A stretch of DNA of 64,000 nt from Bacillus_P idriensis_A (GTDB lineage Bacteria; Bacillota; Bacilli; Bacillales; Bacillaceae): positions 426,776 through 490,775 of the forward strand of contig NZ_JBCMYF010000001.1 of NCBI RefSeq assembly GCF_050483325.1, in the 5' to 3' direction. A program made the position numbers and the translations under genes. Shown piece by piece: positions 42,259 to 50,914 of this stretch. Below the pieces are notes generated by a model. The model was not told where the DNA came from. It worked only from the letters and a program-made list of their open reading frames with translations, and searched no databases. Numbering within the stretch: position 1 is the stretch's first letter; the number at the start of each line of letters is the position of its first letter.

Positions 42259-42420
42259 CCTCTTATCTGCCAGAAAGAAATTCTTTCTGTTGGAATTAGC
42301 ACCGTGCCTTGTGGAAGAAATCTCCCCGCGCATAAAAAACTGCGCCCCATTTTACAATGGTTTTACGGTCGGTTGCTGGGCGTCATCGGGCCAAATCCCT
42401 CAGCCTACTCTTGATAAGAG
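42259..42420 (-). promoter_or_regulatory. SAM-I (S-box) riboswitch before mtnK
   Basis: Minus strand: P1 arm CTTATCAAGAG, GGCTGAGGGA, the core GGCCCGATGACGCCCAGCAACC region in pieces (GGCCCGATGA, CAGCAACC), GGTGCTAATTCC, closing GATAAGAGG. The region between CAGCAACC and GGTGCTAAT is about 60 bases longer than in the shortest S-boxes, so one stem is enlarged. Confidence 0.92.
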
Positions 42421-42491
42421 ATAGTATGAAATTAAAGTTGCGTGATAGGAAAATGTATTCGCACAATTTGGAATTTATCACTTGTTCTGAA

Positions 42492-42520
42492 TGTTAACAG
42501 GTAAAATGAAAAACTGTCAA
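42492..42520 (-). promoter_or_regulatory. SigA promoter of the mtnK operon
   Basis: Minus strand TTGACA (42515-42520), 17 bases, TTAACA (42492-42497), about 70 bp upstream of the S-box. Confidence 0.5.
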
Positions 42521-42528
42521 TACTTTTT

Positions 42529-43320
42529 TTAAGAGTAAAAATGAGGAAGTCTGTCTTTGAAAATAGGAATTTGTTTCCTGATTTCTGTTACTTTCTCCAT
42601 CTGGATCTCGGCTGTTATGGAGGTTTTCTCTGTCCCGGCCTCAGCTAAAATTTCTCCCCACGGATCAATGATCATCGAGTGGCCGGCGAACTCATTTTTC
42701 TGATCGCTGCCTGAACGGTTGCAGGCAACAACAAAACACTGATTTTCAATCGCACGGCTGATCAGCATCGATTTCCAGTGATGAAGTCTTGGGAGCGGCC
42801 ATTCCGCCACTACATAAAGAATTTCTGCTCCTTGTGTTGTATGAACACGGATCCATTCCGGGAACCTGATGTCATAGCAAATGACGCCGGCACTCTGCAA
42901 ACCGTCAAGCTGAAACAGGCCTTTTTCGGTTCCGCCGTTTAAATACAGGTGCTCATCCATCAGTTTAAAAAGATGAAGCTTGCTGTATTCATGGATCAGC
43001 TCACCATGTCTATTAAAAATATACATCGTGTTGGTCACGCCTGCTTCCGTTTTTTTCGCAACAGAACCAGCCACGATATTGACTTCATGTTTTTTAGCAA
43101 GGCTGCTGACAAGGGCGATTGTTTTGGTGCCGTCTAAATCTGCAATCTCGTCAAGCCGGGTAAGATCATAGCCGGTTGTCCACAGTTCAGGGAGAACGAT
43201 CACGTCCGGTTTTTCAGCTGCTGCTATTTTTTCGATTTCTTTTTTTACCGTTGCACTATTTGCTTCAGGGTCACCGAATACAAGGTCTATTTGCAGGCAA
43301 GCCACTTTAGGATTCATCAT
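42529..43320 (-). CDS. mtnU: Omega-amidase / carbon-nitrogen hydrolase MtnU
   Basis: A 263-residue nitrilase-family protein with the Glu45-Lys114-Cys148 triad (LPELW, YSKLHLF, ICYDIRFPEW). In B. subtilis the neighbour of mtnE; the enzyme is thought to hydrolyse alpha-ketoglutaramate made when the MtnE transaminase uses glutamine, pulling the reaction forward. Divergent from mtnE. Upstream of the mtnK S-box on the same strand, so it is not under that riboswitch unless by read-through. Confidence 0.93.
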   Translation of the reverse strand: MMNPKVACLQIDLVFGDPEANSATVKKEIEKIAAAEKPDVIVLPELWTTGYDLTRLDEIADLDGTKTIALVSSLAKKHEVNIVAGSVAKKTEAGVTNTMYIFNRHGELIHEYSKLHLFKLMDEHLYLNGGTEKGLFQLDGLQSAGVICYDIRFPEWIRVHTTQGAEILYVVAEWPLPRLHHWKSMLISRAIENQCFVVACNRSGSDQKNEFAGHSMIIDPWGEILAEAGTEKTSITAEIQMEKVTEIRKQIPIFKDRLPHFYS

Positions 43321-43347
43321 TCATCATCTCCGCCTTAAAAATTTTTC

Positions 43348-43376
43348 TTTACAAGCTGACTCTAACAATATATGAT
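43348..43376 (+). promoter_or_regulatory. SigA promoter of mtnE
   Basis: TTTACA, 17 bases, TATGAT. No S-box between it and mtnE. Confidence 0.55.
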
Positions 43377-43418
43377 TTTTCACTAGAATTTCAAGAATTT
43401 TTTGAGAAGGTGTAAAAC

Positions 43419-44591
43419 ATGAAAAATTTCAATCAATCACAGTTATTAAATAAGCTTCCAAAGCAGTTTTTTGCAAGTCTCGTTGCAAGAGTGAATGCAA
43501 GTATAGAGGCGGGGCATGACGTGATTAATCTTGGTCAGGGAAATCCCGATCAGCCGACACCGCCTCATATTGTGAAGGCTCTTCAAACTGCAGCAGAAAA
43601 CCCTGACTACCACAAATATTCCCCTTTCCGCGGACAGAAATTTCTTAAAGAGGCGATTGCGGAATTTTACAAGCGGGAATACGGTGTAACACTGAATCCT
43701 GACAAAGAAGTAGCGATTTTGTTCGGCGGAAAAGCAGGGCTTGTTGAAATTCCGCAATGTTTGCTTGATCCTGATGATTTAGTTCTTGTGCCGGATCCTG
43801 GCTATCCTGACTATTGGTCCGGAGTAGAGCTTGCCCGCGCCAGAATGGAATTTATGCCGCTTGTAAAAGAAAATCAGTTTTTGCCGGATTACAGTGAGAT
43901 TTCAGAAGACGCGAAGAAAGATGCGAAGCTCATGTTTTTGAATTATCCCAACAATCCAACGGGTGCTGTTGCTACAAAAGAATTCTTTGAAGAAACCGTT
44001 GCGTTTGCAAAAGAAAATGAGATTTGTGTTGTCCATGATTTTGCTTATGGCGCCGTTGGGTTTGACGGTAAAAAGCCAGTCAGCTTTTTGGAAATTGAAG
44101 GGGCTAAAGAAACAGGGATTGAAATCTATACACTCTCAAAGACTTATAATATGGCAGGCTGGCGGATTGGCTTTGCGATTGGAAATGAAAGTGTCATTGA
44201 AGCGATAAACCTCTTGCAGGATCACATGTTTGTCAGCGTGTTCAGTGCAGTCCAGGAGGCGGCAGCAGTTGCCCTGCTTGAATCGCAGTCCTGTGTGGAT
44301 GAGCTTGTGGAGCGGTATGAGAGCAGGCGCCATGCATTCATCACTGCTCTTAACGAAATCGGCTGGAAGGTTGAAGCGCCGCCTGGGTCGTTTTTTGCCT
44401 GGCTTCCTGTCCCGGAAGGATTTACGTCAGAATCCTTTGCCGAATATCTTCTCCTTCACGCTCACGTCTGTGTTGCACCGGGTGTCGGTTTCGGGAAATT
44501 CGGAGAAGGCTATGTAAGGGCAGGGCTTTTAACCTCAGAAGATAGACTCAGAGAAGCCGCACAGCGGATAAAATCTCTGAATATATTTTAA
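43419..44591 (+). CDS. mtnE: Methionine-salvage aminotransferase MtnE
   Basis: A 390-residue class I/II PLP aminotransferase that converts 2-keto-4-methylthiobutyrate to methionine, the last step, typically with glutamine. PLP Lys241 in LSKTYNMAGWRIGF; substrate Arg near the end in YVRAGLL; NYPNNPTGA is the conserved loop. Ribosome site AGAAGGTG. Its neighbour mtnU handles the keto-amide by-product. Confidence 0.95.
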   Translation: MKNFNQSQLLNKLPKQFFASLVARVNASIEAGHDVINLGQGNPDQPTPPHIVKALQTAAENPDYHKYSPFRGQKFLKEAIAEFYKREYGVTLNPDKEVAILFGGKAGLVEIPQCLLDPDDLVLVPDPGYPDYWSGVELARARMEFMPLVKENQFLPDYSEISEDAKKDAKLMFLNYPNNPTGAVATKEFFEETVAFAKENEICVVHDFAYGAVGFDGKKPVSFLEIEGAKETGIEIYTLSKTYNMAGWRIGFAIGNESVIEAINLLQDHMFVSVFSAVQEAAAVALLESQSCVDELVERYESRRHAFITALNEIGWKVEAPPGSFFAWLPVPEGFTSESFAEYLLLHAHVCVAPGVGFGKFGEGYVRAGLLTSEDRLREAAQRIKSLNIF

Positions 44592-44599
44592 AATTCCAG

Positions 44600-44628
44600 T
44601 TGACAGTCTATTGGAAAACTGTCATAAT
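44600..44628 (+). promoter_or_regulatory. SigA promoter of mtnWXBD
   Basis: TTGACA, 17 bases, CATAAT. It lies 130 bp upstream of the S-box; the region between has no recognised element. Confidence 0.6.
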
Positions 44629-44759
44629 CCAAATTAAATTCAGGTTATTCAGATTTTTAGAACGTAATGAAAAGCGCAGCCATTCTGACCTGGGAGTCAG
44701 GCGCTGCAGCTGGACAGCGGTATTCAATCCTATTTTCAAGCCAATTTAAATAAGCCATT

Positions 44760-44866
44760 CTTATCAAGAGCAGGTGGAGGGACTAGCCCGATGAAGCCCG
44801 GCAACCGACTTAAACCAAGGTTTAAGCACGGTGCTAAATCTTGCAGCATTCGCTGATAGATAAGGA
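44760..44866 (+). promoter_or_regulatory. SAM-I (S-box) riboswitch before mtnW
   Basis: CTTATCAAGAG, AGGTGGAGGGACT, GCCCGATGAAGCCCGGCAACC split around the kink-turn, GGTGCTAAATCTTGCAG, then GATAAGG closing P1. This is a compact, typical S-box. Confidence 0.97.
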
Positions 44867-44883
44867 TCTTAAGTTTGTCAGAT

Positions 44884-44921
44884 AAGGTCTCTTTTCGATT
44901 AGCGGAAAGAGGCCTTTTTTA
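44884..44921 (+). terminator. S-box expression-platform terminator before mtnW
   Basis: AAGGTCTCTTT / GAAAGAGGCCTTTT hairpin with T run, directly after the aptamer. Confidence 0.88.
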
Positions 44922-45058
44922 TATGTTTAAGAGTGAATAAGTGGCAAGCGGGGTCGCCAAGCTTTTAAAAGTCAAAGTCAAAACCCGGCTTTTCTGCCAT
45001 GCCTGAGCTATACTCTCGCTTGCACATTGTAAAAATTGTTATGGAAGGCGGTACATAC

Positions 45059-46297
45059 ATGAGCGGAATTACAGCAACTTATCTTATCCATGATGAGAAA
45101 AATTTAGAGAAAAAAGCAGAGGGGATTGCCCTTGGCTTAACCGTTGGATCATGGACGGATCTTCCGGAACTGACTCAGAAACAGCTGAAGCAGCACAAAG
45201 GGAAGGTAGTAGCCGTTGAAGAATTCGGCGTCCATGACTTGGTCTCCGTATTTTTAGGCAAACGCGTCAAAAAAGGCATTGTCAAAATTTTTTATCCAGG
45301 GGTAAATTTCAGCCATGATTTGCCGGCGATTCTTGCGACCGTGTTTGGAAAACTTTCCCTTGACGGTGAAGTGAAGCTGCTGGATCTGGATTTTTCAGAT
45401 GATCTTCTTGCGGAGTTTCAAGGGCCTAAATTCGGGATCAGCGGCATCCGCGAAAAACTGGGTGTATATGACAGACCTTTATTAATGAGTATCTTTAAAG
45501 GCGTCATCGGACGGGATCTCTCATTTTTAAAGAATCAGCTTAAAGACCAGGTACTTGGCGGGGTCGATTTGGTAAAAGATGATGAGATTTTGTTTGAAAA
45601 TCCGCTGACACCTTTTGAACAAAGGATCTCTGCCGGAAAAGAAGTACTGAACGAGGTTTATGAACAGACGGGTCATAAGGCGATGTACGCGGTTCATTTG
45701 TCAGGCAAAACATATGATTTAAAAGAAAAAGCAAAGCGTGCGGCAGAGCTTGGTGCAGATGCGCTGCTGTTCAATGTGTTTGCTTATGGTCTTGACGTGC
45801 TTCAAAGCCTGGCTGAGGACAAAGACATCGGCATTCCATTAATGGCTCATCCTGCTGTCAGCGGAGCATTGGCATCTTCATCTCTTTATGGCATCTCGCA
45901 TTCTCTTTTACTTGGAAAATTGCTGAGATACAGCGGAGCAGATTTTTCTTTGTTCCCATCACCATACGGAAGTGTTGCACTTGAACGGGAAGCAGCCCTT
46001 TCCATCAGTGCAGCGTGTAAAGAAAACGTCCTGCTGAAGGAAACATTCCCTGTCCCTTCAGCAGGGATTCATCCGGGACTCGTCCCTGTTTTAATCCAGG
46101 ACTTTGGGTTAGACAGCGTCATCAATGCCGGAGGAGGCGTCCATGGCCATCCAAATGGCGCTGCTGCAGGAGGAAAAGCGTTCCGTGCAGCAATTGATGC
46201 TTCTTTACAAGGCATCTCCCTGACTGAAAAAGCACAAGAAAATGCGGATTTGAGAATCGCACTCGATCTCTGGGGGCAGGTGGAGGTGAGCAAATGA
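45059..46297 (+). CDS. mtnW: 2,3-Diketo-5-methylthiopentyl-1-phosphate enolase (RuBisCO-like)
   Basis: A 412-residue member of the RuBisCO superfamily, with the lysine-bearing loop GGVDLVKDDEILFENPLTPFEQR in place of the usual carboxylase residues. It enolises diketo-methylthiopentyl-1-P and does not fix CO2. Start ATG 45059 has AAGGCGG at good distance; the frame is open 20 codons upstream, overlapping the dispersed-element words. Stop overlaps mtnX (ATGA). Confidence 0.96.
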   Translation: MSGITATYLIHDEKNLEKKAEGIALGLTVGSWTDLPELTQKQLKQHKGKVVAVEEFGVHDLVSVFLGKRVKKGIVKIFYPGVNFSHDLPAILATVFGKLSLDGEVKLLDLDFSDDLLAEFQGPKFGISGIREKLGVYDRPLLMSIFKGVIGRDLSFLKNQLKDQVLGGVDLVKDDEILFENPLTPFEQRISAGKEVLNEVYEQTGHKAMYAVHLSGKTYDLKEKAKRAAELGADALLFNVFAYGLDVLQSLAEDKDIGIPLMAHPAVSGALASSSLYGISHSLLLGKLLRYSGADFSLFPSPYGSVALEREAALSISAACKENVLLKETFPVPSAGIHPGLVPVLIQDFGLDSVINAGGGVHGHPNGAAAGGKAFRAAIDASLQGISLTEKAQENADLRIALDLWGQVEVSK

Positions 46298-46956
46298 GCA
46301 AGCCGATCATCATCTGTGACTTTGACGGAACCATCACAAATAATGACAACATTATTGCCATTATGAAAAAGTTTGCCCCGCCTGAGTGGAACGAGTTGAA
46401 GGATGATGTGCTGAGTCAGCGGATTTCTGTCCGAAATGGGGTAGGGAAGATGTTTCAGCTGATTCCATCCGCGCTGAAATACGATATGATTCAATACTTG
46501 TTGTTTACGGCTCACCTCCGGGATGGTTTCCGTGAATTTGTTCAATTTACGGAGGAGGAAGAAATCCCTCTGTATATCGTAAGCGGTGGCATTGATTTCT
46601 TTGTCCACCCCTTGTTGAATGGCCTTGTAGACCGCAGCCGGGTTTTCTGTAATGAAGGTGACTTCAGCGGGGAGAAAATTGAAATATTATGGCCAAACAC
46701 ATGTGATGTGCAGTGCAGCAATGACTGCGGCTGCTGCAAGCCGAGCTTGATTAGGAAGCTTGCAGATCCGGGTCAGAAAATCATTGTCATCGGTGATTCT
46801 GTTACAGACTTAGAGGCTTCAAAGCTTGCGGACTTTGTGTTTGCAAGAGACTTTCTTCTTGAAAAATGCAAGTCTCTTGACCTTCCGCATCAGGAATTCG
46901 CTACGTTCTTTGATGTTATCGATGGACTTAAGGAAAAGCAGGAGGCGGTATCATGA
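46294..46956 (+). CDS. mtnX: 2-Hydroxy-3-keto-5-methylthiopentenyl-1-P phosphatase
   Basis: A 220-residue HAD phosphatase; the nucleophile Asp9 in CDFDGTIT with Asp11, VSGG (second motif) and GDSVTDLEA (fourth). A Cys-rich stretch CNDCGCC lies in the cap, typical of MtnX. It makes acireductone from the MtnW product. Overlaps mtnB by four bases. Confidence 0.96.
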   Translation: MSKPIIICDFDGTITNNDNIIAIMKKFAPPEWNELKDDVLSQRISVRNGVGKMFQLIPSALKYDMIQYLLFTAHLRDGFREFVQFTEEEEIPLYIVSGGIDFFVHPLLNGLVDRSRVFCNEGDFSGEKIEILWPNTCDVQCSNDCGCCKPSLIRKLADPGQKIIVIGDSVTDLEASKLADFVFARDFLLEKCKSLDLPHQEFATFFDVIDGLKEKQEAVS

Positions 46957-47591
46957 GTATAGTAAATCAGCGATGGAGCGAGCTTGCTGCTATAAAACGC
47001 GAGCTTGCAGAGCGGGACTGGTTTCCCGGAACAAGCGGCAACCTGGCAATTAAAGTGAACACAGAGCCTCTTTCATTTTTAGTCACTTCAAGCGGCAGGG
47101 ATAAACGAATCGAGACAGACGAGGATTTCCTGCTTGTCGATGAAGACGGGGCAGCTCTTGAGGAAACAAAGCTCAAGCCCTCTGCAGAAACCCTTCTTCA
47201 TGTGGAGATTTATACTCGTACTGACGCAGGCTGCAGCCTCCATGTCCATACGGTTGACAACAATGTCATTTCAGAGCTCTACGGCGATGAGGGCAGCGTT
47301 GTGTTTAAAGGGCAGGAAATCATCAAAGCATTTGGACTTTGGGAAGAAGAGGCAGAGTGGCATATTCCGATTATTGAAAATGCGGCACATATTCCGGCAC
47401 TCGCTGCTGACTTTGGCCAGTATGTCAAAGGAGACTCTGGTGCTGTATTAATTCGCAATCATGGGATCACGGTGTGGGGAAAAGATGCTTTTGAGGCGAA
47501 AAAAATCCTTGAAGCATGCGAATTTTTATTTTCCTATCATTTAAAAGTCCTATCTTTAAAACAAGCTAAATCGCTCACCTTAAGAGCTTAA
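46953..47591 (+). CDS. mtnB: Methylthioribulose-1-phosphate dehydratase
   Basis: A 212-residue class II aldolase-type zinc enzyme; zinc ligands His97 and His99 in SLHVHTVDNN and His in NHGITVWG. It dehydrates MTRu-1-P to the diketo compound. Third gene of mtnWXBD. Confidence 0.96.
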   Translation: MSIVNQRWSELAAIKRELAERDWFPGTSGNLAIKVNTEPLSFLVTSSGRDKRIETDEDFLLVDEDGAALEETKLKPSAETLLHVEIYTRTDAGCSLHVHTVDNNVISELYGDEGSVVFKGQEIIKAFGLWEEEAEWHIPIIENAAHIPALAADFGQYVKGDSGAVLIRNHGITVWGKDAFEAKKILEACEFLFSYHLKVLSLKQAKSLTLRA

Positions 47592-47608
47592 TAATAGGAG
47601 GAATCAGC

Positions 47609-48142
47609 ATGGCAACGATACGATTGCAGGAAACAAATGAAAGAATTGCAGATCAAAAAGAGGTAGCCGAATTTCTTGAATCCCAGGAAGTCATTTATGA
47701 ACACTGGGATATCGAGAAGCTGCCGGAAGCATTAAGAGAGAATTACCGGTTGTCAGATGAGCAAAAAGAAGAAATTCTGCAAGTATTCAATGCTGAGATT
47801 GCAGATATCTCAGAACGCCGCGGATATAAGGCGCAGGATGTCATTTCTCTTTCTGACACCACTCCAAACCTTGATCAGCTTTTGCAAAACTTTCAGCAGG
47901 AGCATCACCACACAGATGACGAAGTGCGCTTCATCGTAAGCGGCCACGGCATTTTCATCATACAGGGTAAGGACGGCTCGTTCTTCGATGTGGAACTGAA
48001 CCCGGGCGACCTGATCTCCGTACCGCCGAACATCCGTCACTATTTCACTCTTCAGGAGGACCGTAAAGTTGTCGCCGTGCGCATCTTCGTTACATCTGAA
48101 GGCTGGGTGCCGATTTACGAAAAAGAAGAACAGCAGGCTTAA
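47609..48142 (+). CDS. mtnD: Acireductone dioxygenase
   Basis: A 177-residue cupin; metal ligands His99, His101, Glu105 and His144 (EHHHTDDEVRF and NIRHYF). With Fe2+ it gives formate and ketomethylthiobutyrate; with Ni2+ the off-pathway product with CO. Ribosome site AGGAGG, 17 bp after mtnB. Terminator follows. Confidence 0.97.
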   Translation: MATIRLQETNERIADQKEVAEFLESQEVIYEHWDIEKLPEALRENYRLSDEQKEEILQVFNAEIADISERRGYKAQDVISLSDTTPNLDQLLQNFQQEHHHTDDEVRFIVSGHGIFIIQGKDGSFFDVELNPGDLISVPPNIRHYFTLQEDRKVVAVRIFVTSEGWVPIYEKEEQQA

Positions 48143-48146
48143 GCTG

Positions 48147-48181
48147 AAATCCCCTTCACCTGGGTGGTGAAGGGGATTTTT
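48147..48181 (+). terminator. Terminator of mtnWXBD
   Basis: AATCCCCTTCACC / GGTGAAGGGGATT with T run. Confidence 0.92.
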
Positions 48182-48311
48182 GTTCTTCTGCTGTTGTGAC
48201 GCTTCCGATATTCTAAATTATAAATGCTTAACCCGACAATATCTTAGCAAGCTCATTTGAAATGGTTTTCTGGGAAAACGGCAATGCAAAATCCAGGTAT
48301 GCAAATGGGCT

Positions 48312-48465
48312 GAATGGTACCTTATAAAATGGATAAACAGAAATATAGGTACCCATCCGAGCCGAATGGAACCCTATAAAATGGATAAACAGAAATATAG
48401 GTACCCATCCGAGCCGAATGGAACCTTATAAAATGGATAAACGTTAATACAGGTGCTCATTAAAG
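48312..48465. repeat. Tandem 52-bp repeat, three units
   Basis: Units start at 48312, 48364 and 48416 (exact 52-bp steps), GAATGGNACCNTATAAAATG in each. Unit ends carry the imperfect inverted arms ATGGTACCTTATA and TATAGGTACCCAT. The third unit diverges in its last third. A weaker copy may precede (about 48258). The rest of 48143-48662 holds the mtnD terminator and no gene. Confidence 0.9.
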
Positions 48466-48662
48466 GCTTTCATCCGCAAAAAACCACCAGGGCGGAAAAT
48501 GGGGACAGATATGCAAGAAGCGAAGAGTGTACACACCCAAATGCATGACTAAAATTTCAGCAAGACTGTCAAAATCCGAAATAATTTTAATTTTCTTTAC
48601 TCTCTGCTGATTGTATGGTAAATTTTCAACAATAAATAAGCATTAAAGGGAGGATTGCAAAG

Positions 48663-49319
48663 ATGAAGATACGCTATAATTTCGTGAAAAAAGAGGATGT
48701 CAGGTACTGTAAGGCAGAAAGCACTGTAAAGGAAGCTTATGAATTGCTGAAAGAGTCAGGGTACCGGAGCATTCCGGTGCTTAAAGAGAATGGCACAGCT
48801 TTTGCCGGGTTAATTTATAAGGTGGATCTTCTTGATCATTACGTAGAAAAGCAGGGCAAGGATGAGGATTCGATTGAGTCGCTGATTCAGGATCGGGATG
48901 CGTTTATTTATGAAGAGGATTCTTTCTTTAAGACATTCCTTACAATCAGACGCCTTCCATTTTTAGCCGTGCTGAATGAGAAAGAAGAATTTTCCGGCAT
49001 TATTACGCATGGCAACGTCATGGATGTGCTTGAGGATTCGTTTGGCATGAAGACAGGCGGATATATATTGACAGTCGGCACGAAAGAACATAAAGGAGCC
49101 ATCAAGGAGCTGGTTTCAGCTATTAAAGATGTAAATATCGAAGGCTTGCTGACACTCGACAACGGGGATACATATTTAAGAAGAATCATCATCAATCTCT
49201 CTCATGATGTTTCAGAAAAAAAGCTGAACAAAATCATTAAGAAGCTTGAAGATAAAGATTTCCGGGTAACTTCTGTAGATGATGTGAATTTAGGAGAAAA
49301 AGTCCTGACGAAGCAGTAA
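48663..49319 (+). CDS. CBS-domain protein, CbpA-like (c-di-AMP binding)
   Basis: A 218-residue cytosolic protein: two CBS repeats (about 1-60 and 75-130, YRSIPVLKENGTAFAGLIYKVDLLDH and LPFLAVLNEKEEFSGIITHGNVMD) and a C-terminal ACT-like domain. The same order occurs in the c-di-AMP-binding CbpA proteins. The ligand is inferred from family likeness alone. Ribosome site GGGAGGA. Confidence 0.8.
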   Translation: MKIRYNFVKKEDVRYCKAESTVKEAYELLKESGYRSIPVLKENGTAFAGLIYKVDLLDHYVEKQGKDEDSIESLIQDRDAFIYEEDSFFKTFLTIRRLPFLAVLNEKEEFSGIITHGNVMDVLEDSFGMKTGGYILTVGTKEHKGAIKELVSAIKDVNIEGLLTLDNGDTYLRRIIINLSHDVSEKKLNKIIKKLEDKDFRVTSVDDVNLGEKVLTKQ

Positions 49320-49348
49320 GATTATTTTTAAATAATAGATTGTGAAAA

Positions 49349-49382
49349 GCAGACCGAACATATTGGTCTGTTTTTATTTTTT
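49349..49382 (+). terminator. Terminator after the CBS gene
   Basis: CAGACC / GGTCTG stem with long T-rich tail. Confidence 0.75.
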
Positions 49383-49600
49383 AATAAAAACAGGAAAAAA
49401 TATGTTTTTCGTGGTTTTACCTCTTATTAAATCGGGTAAAACGAGGTATCTTATCTAATTTTAACAAAATTGCCATAATTTCAGGTGTGAATATTGTCGA
49501 TTATTGCTAATCTATTTACAAGTTTAGAAGTATCTGTAATACTTTATAAGTATATTTATTCCCAATATAGATACTTAAGAGATGAGGCGGAGGGAAGAAA

Positions 49601-49849
49601 ATGACAACCGAAATGTGCAAGTCTCAATTATTGATGAGTATTGACTCTAAACGCAAGGAAATGATCGATACAGCAAGAGCAGGCGGATATACGTGTGATA
49701 GCGCCGTTCAGTGCAGTCAGGAATTGGACATGCTCCTAAATAAATATCAGCAGATTCTTTTTGAAGAAGAAAATAGAACAAATCCACCTTTCCTTCAATT
49801 TATTGAGTCTATGAAGAAATGGACAGCAAGGGACGGCTTAACAATATAA
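49601..49849 (+). CDS. spo0E: Spo0E aspartyl-phosphate phosphatase
   Basis: An 82-residue two-helix protein that dephosphorylates Spo0A~P and delays sporulation. The SQELD motif (residues 38-42, then LLNKYQ) is the catalytic signature; the first helix reads LLMSIDSKRKEMIDTARAGG. Position before kinD and mot matches B. subtilis. GAGGCGGAGGG precedes the ATG. Confidence 0.9.
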   Translation: MTTEMCKSQLLMSIDSKRKEMIDTARAGGYTCDSAVQCSQELDMLLNKYQQILFEEENRTNPPFLQFIESMKKWTARDGLTI

Positions 49850-49882
49850 AAACCCAATACTCGAGGAGTATTGGGTTTTTTT
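49850..49882. terminator. Terminator of spo0E
   Basis: AACCCAATACT / AGTATTGGGTT with T run; faces the converging ZIP gene. Confidence 0.88.
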
Positions 49883-49901
49883 TGCCTGCTTGCAATAAAA
49901 C

Positions 49902-50633
49902 TTATACCGTTTCATTCAACACAATCATAAAGAGAATACCAAGTATAAATGAATAGGTCGCATTCCTCTCGTTGCCGTCACCGTGGCTTTCAGGAATGAG
50001 CTCTTTATAGATAATGAACAGCATGGCTCCCGCTGCAAAAGAAAGGCCATAAGGCACGAGGTTTTCTACAATTGAAGTCAAGTAGAAGCCAAGCAGGGAA
50101 GTGACAATTTCCACAGCTCCTGTCATTGTCGCTATAAGCAGGGCTTTGAATTTGCCGATATTCTGGTTTATTAGAAACAGGGCGACTAAAAAACCTTCTG
50201 GCGCATTTTGAAGCCCGATGGCGAAAGCTATTAAATTTCCGGTTTCGCTTTGATCAGATGCGTAGCTTACCCCGACTGATAACCCTTCGGGCAGATTATG
50301 CAGGGTGATGGCAGCAATGATAAGCATGGCTTTCTGGTCAAATTCAATTCCGTATCTAGAATGCTCAAGGTCGATGTGGGGGATTTTCTTTTCAAGTGTG
50401 GTCAGGACTAGCACACCCAGAAAAAGACCCGCACAAACCTGAAAAACCCCTCCCTGGTTCAGTGCTTCAGGAAGCAGGCTCATCATAGATGCAGCCATCA
50501 TGATCCCGGCTGTAAAGGCGAGAAGGATATCTCTCCATCTGTGCGTAATAGTTTTTTGAAGAAACAGAATGGGGATGGCTCCAAATCCTGTTGCCAGGGC
50601 CGATAACGTACTTCCGATTAAAACCTCAGTCAT
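49902..50633 (-). CDS. ZIP family divalent metal transporter
   Basis: A 243-residue membrane protein with eight predicted segments. Helix 4 has HNLPEG and helix 5 NAPEG, the conserved metal-site motifs of ZIP transporters (zinc, possibly iron or manganese). No Zur-like site was noted upstream. No operon partner. Confidence 0.9.
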   Translation of the reverse strand: MTEVLIGSTLSALATGFGAIPILFLQKTITHRWRDILLAFTAGIMMAASMMSLLPEALNQGGVFQVCAGLFLGVLVLTTLEKKIPHIDLEHSRYGIEFDQKAMLIIAAITLHNLPEGLSVGVSYASDQSETGNLIAFAIGLQNAPEGFLVALFLINQNIGKFKALLIATMTGAVEIVTSLLGFYLTSIVENLVPYGLSFAAGAMLFIIYKELIPESHGDGNERNATYSFILGILFMIVLNETV

Positions 50634-50914
50634 GGTTGAACTCCTTTTTCCCGCTTGTATGTATTAGCCATATTATAGCCGAAAAAAAACAAAAAAAGAT
50701 AGCAAAAGGATTCATTCCTGTTTTTTCGCCATATGAATCCATTATTTTCATCAAAAAGATGGATCTATAGTAAAAATGAAAAAGAATTAGATGGAAATGA
50801 CAGGAGTTGTCGATTGTTGTCAAAAGGTGAACAAGTCTCTCTCTTTACGATTTTTGAAATTTCTGATAAGTTAAAGACAAAGGAATTTCATCACGTACAG
50901 CAGGGGGAATAGGG

